From Ciona savignyi (taxonomy: Eukaryota > Chordata > Ascidiacea > Phlebobranchia > Cionidae): a stretch of 64,000 nt of DNA. The notes under the pieces are model-generated. The model saw nothing but the letters and a program-made list of their open reading frames with translations, searched no databases and was not told where the DNA came from. The position numbers and the translations under genes are program-made. Below are positions 58,686-64,000 of the stretch, one piece after another; the first letter of the stretch is position 1, and the number at the start of each line of letters is the position of its first letter. The DNA is taken from contig CH001724.1 in the NCBI GenBank assembly GCA_000149265.1, positions 22,074-86,073 of the forward strand, given 5' to 3'.

Positions 58686-59222
58686 TGTAAGATATCTCGA
58701 CCCATTAATGTTTTATTGATGTCTATGATAAATCATAAATTGCATCACAACCAAATTACGTCACAATGGGAGTTTGTGTTACAATATCTATACCCGACCG
58801 CGTGTTAGAAAATGCTTCCTTTTTGATTTAGTCACCGTACAGTCTGCAGCACAGTAATTTATCTGATATCGTGTATTTTCCGTTCCGGTTCTAAAGCCAA
58901 AGTTTGGTGAGTGTAATTGTTTACTATTTCATACGTACACCCGTCAATTATTGATTTTGGTCCCTTTATTTTTAATTTACAGAAAACCGTATCATCCCTC
59001 CGTATCATCCCTCCGTATCATCCCTCCGTATCATCCCTCCGTATCATCCCCACTGCGTAACATCTCCGTCCATATCGTCCCTGTCCCCTCCGTTCCGCAT
59101 CTGTAACCGTTTGAACTCTGATCGCCAATTATAATTCGAGGACACAAACTGTCTGTTCTTTTATTCGATACGAGTTATTTTCAAACCAAAGCAACCCCGT
59201 TACTCCACCCGCGGAAGTAACA
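58686..59222 (+). repeat. 3' LTR of the BEL/Pao element (537 bp)
   Basis: Near-identical copy of 47871-48394 with one extra 13-bp tandem unit. Flanked outside by CTAAT, the target duplication. Confidence 0.93.
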
Positions 59223-59600
59223 CTAATAATAATTTAGAATAATACATACAAACTCCATCATTTCTAATGAAAAATTGAATTAATCAGTACAAACTATTAA
59301 CTCACTACTTATGACGAATTGCATCAGTACGTATGCAGGCTGCAGACTTATTCACTGCAAAATGTGTCATCAACCGCCAGCATTTATCTGATACTGTCAA
59401 CCTAAACTTTAGTCAACTTTAACTTTAGTCACCTCAACTTTAGTCAACCTTAACTGTTGTTAACGTCAACTTTAGTCAACCTCACCTAATTATTAACCCT
59501 CTTTTTCGAAACCCTAAAAGGCGATTTTTTAAGTTGAAATAGATATATAAATTGGTCGCGTTAACCATTCGGTCACACAACCTTTAAAGTAGTGCAAGTC

Positions 59601-59712
59601 TTTTTTACCGGGTTAAGATTCAAACCCAAGCTGGAGTTGATCCCTTACATCGTTTTTTTTTTATATAGTTGATATATGTATTGGTCGCGTAAACCAATAG
59701 GCCACACGACCG
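59601..59712 (-). mobile_element. SINE-B with exact 16-bp target duplication
   Basis: A 112-bp element bounded by TAAAGTAGTGCAAGTC at 59585-59600 and 59713-59728. This fixes the family's ends: a tRNA-like head beginning CGGTCGTGTGG and an A-rich tail (TTTTTT on this strand). An older copy lies directly to its left (about 59510-59584). Confidence 0.9.
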
Positions 59713-61149
59713 TAAAGTAGTGCAAGTCACCCGCAGAACACTGGTAAAATGTTACATCCACCCACAAGCTTCCGCGGACCCCAGCAATAGATTTTAAGGA
59801 TTTTCGGCAGCTGTTCGCTGCGGTTGCTGTAGCAAACTCAATGTTTCCCCGTGTATTTAACGTCAAACATAATTCCCTAAACCGAAACAGGCGTTTCTAT
59901 ATATATTGACATGTGCCCAATAATTCTTGTATCCTTAATTTGTCTAATAGCATTTAAGACTCTACATTATTTTCTTATGGTGTTCCGAGTTCCGACTGCT
60001 TTTAAAATAAAAAAAACAACGCTAAAGTGTTGTCATACCTATAGACGGTTAGACCTTTTGATGTGATCATACTGACATTCAATATTTGGTGATTTAGTCG
60101 GCAGTGTACCTCCGGTAAGGCACTCGGGTAATAATACAATTATTGCCGCAACTGTCTAAGATCCGCCATTTTGAATGTACATTACTAGCATAATGCAAAT
60201 GCTTTATTCAGAGGGCCTCAACCTTTTCTGTCTTATAGGCTTACTTTTGTTCTAAAAAGTATTTCGTGGAGCACTTATCAAATTTAGGCCTATATTAAAA
60301 AAGTTAGGACTTAACTTTCTAGCCTGTTTTTTTAAATCTCGATTCGCCTATTTTCTTAAGGTTTTTGATGCAATTTTTTAAAATAACTCATAAGAATCTG
60401 TACATTTCTCCACTTCCACTTACTTTTAAAAGCTTTGTGGTCTAGTTCAAAATACCCCATGGCCTGCTAGTTAATAACCGCCGACCTACATAAAAGCAGA
60501 AGAAAGGCAAATCCATGTCATTGTTATGTTTGAATGGTTACTTTTCATCATAAACGGGTTCATGGCGACAAATCACTTACCATTTGCAAGAGTTAATAAA
60601 AGTCATGACGTAATTTGTGGTCATTTTGCCAAGTTCGTTCGCACGGGAACCGTTAAGCGTTTGACGTCATTAGATGTAGCTAAATAACGACCAATTATAT
60701 AGTACGGTGGCGACAATTTACCATCTATTACACGCGAGATATTAAACATTTATCGTATAAATAACATAATATTTCCGTATACACAAAATAAGCATGTAGG
60801 ACCTAATACGCTCTACGCAGGTCTTTTTTTAAAATTAACGTTACAGAAATTTATTCAGTGTACTTACAAATTAATTACTTTGTAAAGTTTGTCTGTCAAC
60901 TGACAAAAGTAACACTAAAAAAATGGTACTAGGTTTACAGAACAAAATTTTATTATGGGGGCATTATCACACGAAGAATGTATAAAATAACATGCACACT
61001 TACCTAACGTGGCAGCAAACTTGCCAAACTTTACGAAACTAACTAGTAATGTGATTTTTAATAAATCAATATGCTAAAAGGCATACTTTAAAACCCGAGA
61101 GTGACCATTATTTAATATTATTTATAACCAGTTTTACCGTACAGCTTGA

Positions 61150-61405
61150 TTGGTGTTTAGAGTGTCATCGTTTGTCCGTAGGGGTATGGTATCGCAACTT
61201 GCTTGGTCGGTTGTATACTTGGACAAAGCACTTAGCAGACACCGCCTGAACCAAGTGGTTCATGAATTCCACTATAACTGAAAAACGTCTTAAGCCTTTA
61301 TAACACACTAATAGCTCAGGTTACCCAATAGCGAGTGTGAAGTAATTTTACCATTACCAATGTGAATTATTCACTGCATTTTCCCATTCACCGAAGAAAA
61401 GTTGG
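61150..61405 (+). mobile_element. Old SINE-A copy
   Basis: CTTGGACAAAGCACTTAGCA, ATAGCTCAGGTTACCC and TTTTCCCATTCACCG occur in family order with heavy divergence. Confidence 0.6.
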
Positions 61406-62074
61406 TTATTTTTAATACTAGAAAACTGACTTTTTCATACTTATAACCCACGTTAGCTAGTCCGGTTAGTTTGGAGTTCTCTTGTTTATCCTCTTTAAGA
61501 TTTAAGCCTATACATTACGGATACATAAAAAATAATAATAATTCAGGTTTATATACACTTCCATTAACATATATTATCATCACTTAATCATGCAATAGTG
61601 ACGAATTAACGCACAAACAACAACCTAATCATTTCTTATTAACAATTACATTAGTGTGAGTAATTTGCGAATTAATCATTGCTATGATCATATTTCGGCA
61701 GTTAACTTTAACAGTTCGTCATTGTCACAAAACAACAATGAACAATAGGCAATTGTGACATATTGTTTACCAATTGTCCGGTATTTATTAGGAATGTGAC
61801 GTTTATGTACAAGTTTCAAGTTTAAAGCACGCACGCGCGGTTGAATATGTGTTTATTTGGTTACTTTGGATCTTTTAGACATATGATGACATAATGTAAT
61901 TTAAAATGCTTTAAAAAAAGCCACAGTTGGGTTAATATTTGTATAAAAGTTAATAGAAGTTGTCAATAAATCATTTTATGAAGCACTTCTTTTGTAATTT
62001 CAGCAAGTACATTGATACAGTTATGATATTTTTCTTAATTACTATGTAAAGGAATCGCTTTAAATCCGAGTGGT

Positions 62075-62290
62075 TAAACGCAAAGGTGTCGATATCAAAC
62101 AGGCAATCGTCAGATTACCTTGTGCCCTCAGTCGGGTTACCGGGGCTATTACAAAATGTTGAATACGATAAGGACATTGCTAGATTTTGACACTTCCATA
62201 ATAGGATTAAGAAAAAGTCCGCTAAGTCTCTTTTTGACTAGCACGGTACAATCTACCAGCTGGCTGCTGATTTTAATCTAACCACTATTT
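62075..62290 (-). mobile_element. Old SINE-A copy
   Basis: CAGGCAATCGTCAGATTACC and GTCGGGTTACCGGGGCTATT are recognisable; the rest is decayed. Confidence 0.6.
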
Positions 62291-62311
62291 GATTCATGGG
62301 CCGACGCGGGG

Positions 62312-62482
62312 AAAACTAAAAGGAGGTAAACTGCACACCAAAATGAAGATTAGGACATTATAGTTAGTTTTAAACATGGAGTTGAAGTTAGTTCTGGGAA
62401 TGAGATTACAGGTTTTATTTAGTTTCCATAGTTTTAGTGTGCAATTTTCCCCCTTTCTTTTTTCCCTCCTTTTGGTGTTGCC
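62312..62482. mobile_element. MITE-1 copy
   Basis: AAAACTAAAAGGAGGTAAAC left end and TTTTTTCCCTCCTTTTGGTG right end. Confidence 0.75.
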
Positions 62483-62995
62483 TGTCCGACGCGCTACTTA
62501 GACATAACCGAATTACCTACAATCTCTAGAACTATAATACAGTATGAAATATTAAAGTTGCGGTTAATTTTTATGTTTGTTCAAAAACAAGTTTAATAAA
62601 GTTTGCCGAGCACGCACTTACATAGAAGTGTATTAACGTGTAGTTTCCACCAAACCTAGTCTAAATACTATAATTTTAAATAACTATTTTTTACAACCAA
62701 CCATATGTATGATTGTTTCCCAAACCCAAATAATGAAATTGGGCGTGGTAATTAAAATATGCTGTTTCAGATAAGGCAAATTCATAAAGTAATTTGCGGC
62801 CCTATCGCGGAAACTGTACAATAACTGACGTCACAAATGATAATTTCTAATCGCGATCGATAAAAAAGGTCAAAGGCATACTTGCCGACCTAGCAGTCTA
62901 GACTCCAGACTAGTCGGTGGGCTATGATAAGCCCGTTTACGATTGATTATTATCCTGGGCATTTTGTATTCGCTGGGAAACTTTTGTAAAGTTGT

Positions 62996-63172
62996 TTTAG
63001 GATAGGATATTCATGTTTATTCCCGTGAATGGGAAAACCAAGGAGTTAACACAAGGGCAATCGTCAGATCACCTCGCGCCCATCGTCGGGTTACCAGAGC
63101 TATTGCAGTGTGTTGTGTATGATTTCACATGTTCCTTTAATTTAGTAGAACCCAATAATCCGCTGGGTTCTA
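62996..63172 (-). mobile_element. SINE-A, 5'-truncated
   Basis: Well-conserved tail and body (GGATAGGATATTCATG through AATAATCCGCTGGGTTC), then an abrupt end into AT-rich DNA. Confidence 0.82.
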
Positions 63173-64000
63173 TTCTATTTCTATGTCGATAATTTAAATT
63201 TTTTGTTTTTTTGGCTCGCCGATTTTTATTATATTGTTGTTTATTATTTAATTTGCTGGATTTTTTTGAAATTTTGGATTAGCTTTGTTTTTGAGTGAGT
63301 TATTTGTCAGGAAAGTTGTGTGGTCGGCAAAGTAGACGAAGATATGGAATAAATGCTGCTGAAACGCTATACGAAACCCAATTGCCCCATTCGATTACCG
63401 CCGTCCTATCGCTGCCTTTTCATATCACACATGCAATTTTGAAGACTAATAATTATAAAATGACGTGTCATCCTAGGGATTCCCATTAAAATAAGTGTCC
63501 TATGTGTGTATTTATGCTTTCAAATTGTATACCACTGTTTGTACAATCGAAAAGAAACAACAAAATCTCGAAAATTCGGTTTATTAGCTTTCCACGTAAA
63601 TACTTGCAATGTGAAAAAACTAAAAGTGAAATAAAAGACAATATTACGCAATGTTACGTTAAACAAGCACACCTGTTTTGGGGTTACTGTGTATAGCCAG
63701 GATTATACTACAATAGTACATGACCATAAGATATTCTACACAAGGGCGTGGTAGTTAGTGGACTTTGAACGCGTAACCTTTCGGCTGACAGCCCACACCA
63801 CATAACATTGAATTGTTAGTAATAGTACATAGGAACAGTATGGAACGTGTTAGTAATATTTATTGCATAGGTCTTGACAGACTCTGTTCTCGATTATCGA
63901 CGTAATTTCTTGCACAGTGGATAAAACACCTGAGCCATTCGGCGTAAATATCTGCAAAGTTGTGTTGATTTAATGGGGAAGAGTTTGTAGAGTAAGAATG

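Larger units (their letters stand above)
47871..59222 (+). mobile_element. BEL/Pao LTR retrotransposon, interrupted by a nested Ty3/gypsy element
   Basis: LTRs at 47871-48394 and 58686-59222 begin TGTAAG and end AACA, with a perfect 5-bp target duplication CTAAT (47866-47870, 59223-59227), the size usual for this family. The internal order is coiled-coil Gag, zinc knuckles, protease, reverse transcriptase, RNase H, integrase, all on the plus strand, typical of BEL/Pao. A G-rich polypurine tract (GGCGGGGGAGGA) abuts the 3' LTR. A gypsy element is inserted at 54369-58565, downstream of pol. Without it the element would be about 7.15 kb. A 100-N gap at 52115-52214 removes the RT/RNase H junction. 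Confidence 0.95.
59728..64000. other. Intergenic, no supported gene
   Basis: Old and truncated SINE-A copies (61150, 62075, 62996), a MITE-1 (62312) and a SINE-A head remnant near 63740-63800. A GC-richer patch at 59728-59870 is open on the minus strand but has no clear acceptor. Confidence 0.45.

Noticed and set aside
59645..59866. Minus-strand 73-codon frame in a GC-richer patch as a coding exon
   Set aside because: Its far part is SINE-B sequence, it begins at TTG rather than ATG, and no pyrimidine tract with AG acceptor precedes it.

Overview
This is AT-rich, intron-bearing animal DNA. It has three multi-exon genes, each with consensus splice sites, set in dense tRNA-derived SINEs, small inverted-repeat DNA transposons and LTR retrotransposons. 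The repeat mixture (short tRNA-SINEs, hAT and pogo-type miniature elements, a BEL/Pao element, a Ty3/gypsy element with the CHCC Gag finger of the CsRn1 lineage) and the secreted, lipid-anchor-type carbonic anhydrases suggest a marine invertebrate deuterostome, most likely an ascidian tunicate such as Ciona. The organism is inferred, not proven.

The only host genes I can build completely are three alpha-carbonic anhydrase paralogues in tandem, all on the minus strand: CA-A (34009 to 28288, 314 aa), CA-B (22614 to 16470, 307 aa) and CA-C (14638 to 8991, 298 aa). I assembled them exon by exon from splice sites. Each total is an exact multiple of three, and equivalent exons are the same length or differ by whole codons. 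Each protein has a signal peptide, the three zinc histidines, the proton-shuttle histidine, the threonine motif, the two cysteines typical of extracellular forms, and a hydrophobic C-terminal tail that suggests a GPI anchor. CA-A lacks an intron that the other two keep. A fourth locus, at 38906-38989 (+), looks like the first coding exon of an unidentified gene.

Layout. 1-4800: repeats, including a hAT-like element and a pogo-like miniature element. 4814-7765: a very young non-autonomous LTR element. 8991-14638: CA-C. 14639-16469: spacer with a short hAT element. 16470-22614: CA-B. 22615-28287: spacer. 28288-34009: CA-A, with a roughly 78-bp minisatellite in its last intron and an assembly gap in intron 2. 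34010-47865: repeat-rich DNA with the candidate first exon. 47871-59222: a BEL/Pao retrotransposon, interrupted at 54369-58565 by a Ty3/gypsy element on the opposite strand. 59228-64000: repeats.

The CA genes probably act together in CO2/bicarbonate conversion at the cell surface or in a secreted compartment. The introns are a record of insertions: most are partly SINE or hAT DNA, several copies keep exact target-site duplications, and one SINE is itself split by a hAT element. All three LTR elements have nearly or fully identical LTRs, so they are recent. The BEL and gypsy coding regions nevertheless carry frameshifts, and one lies beside an assembly gap, so sequence error must be weighed against real decay.
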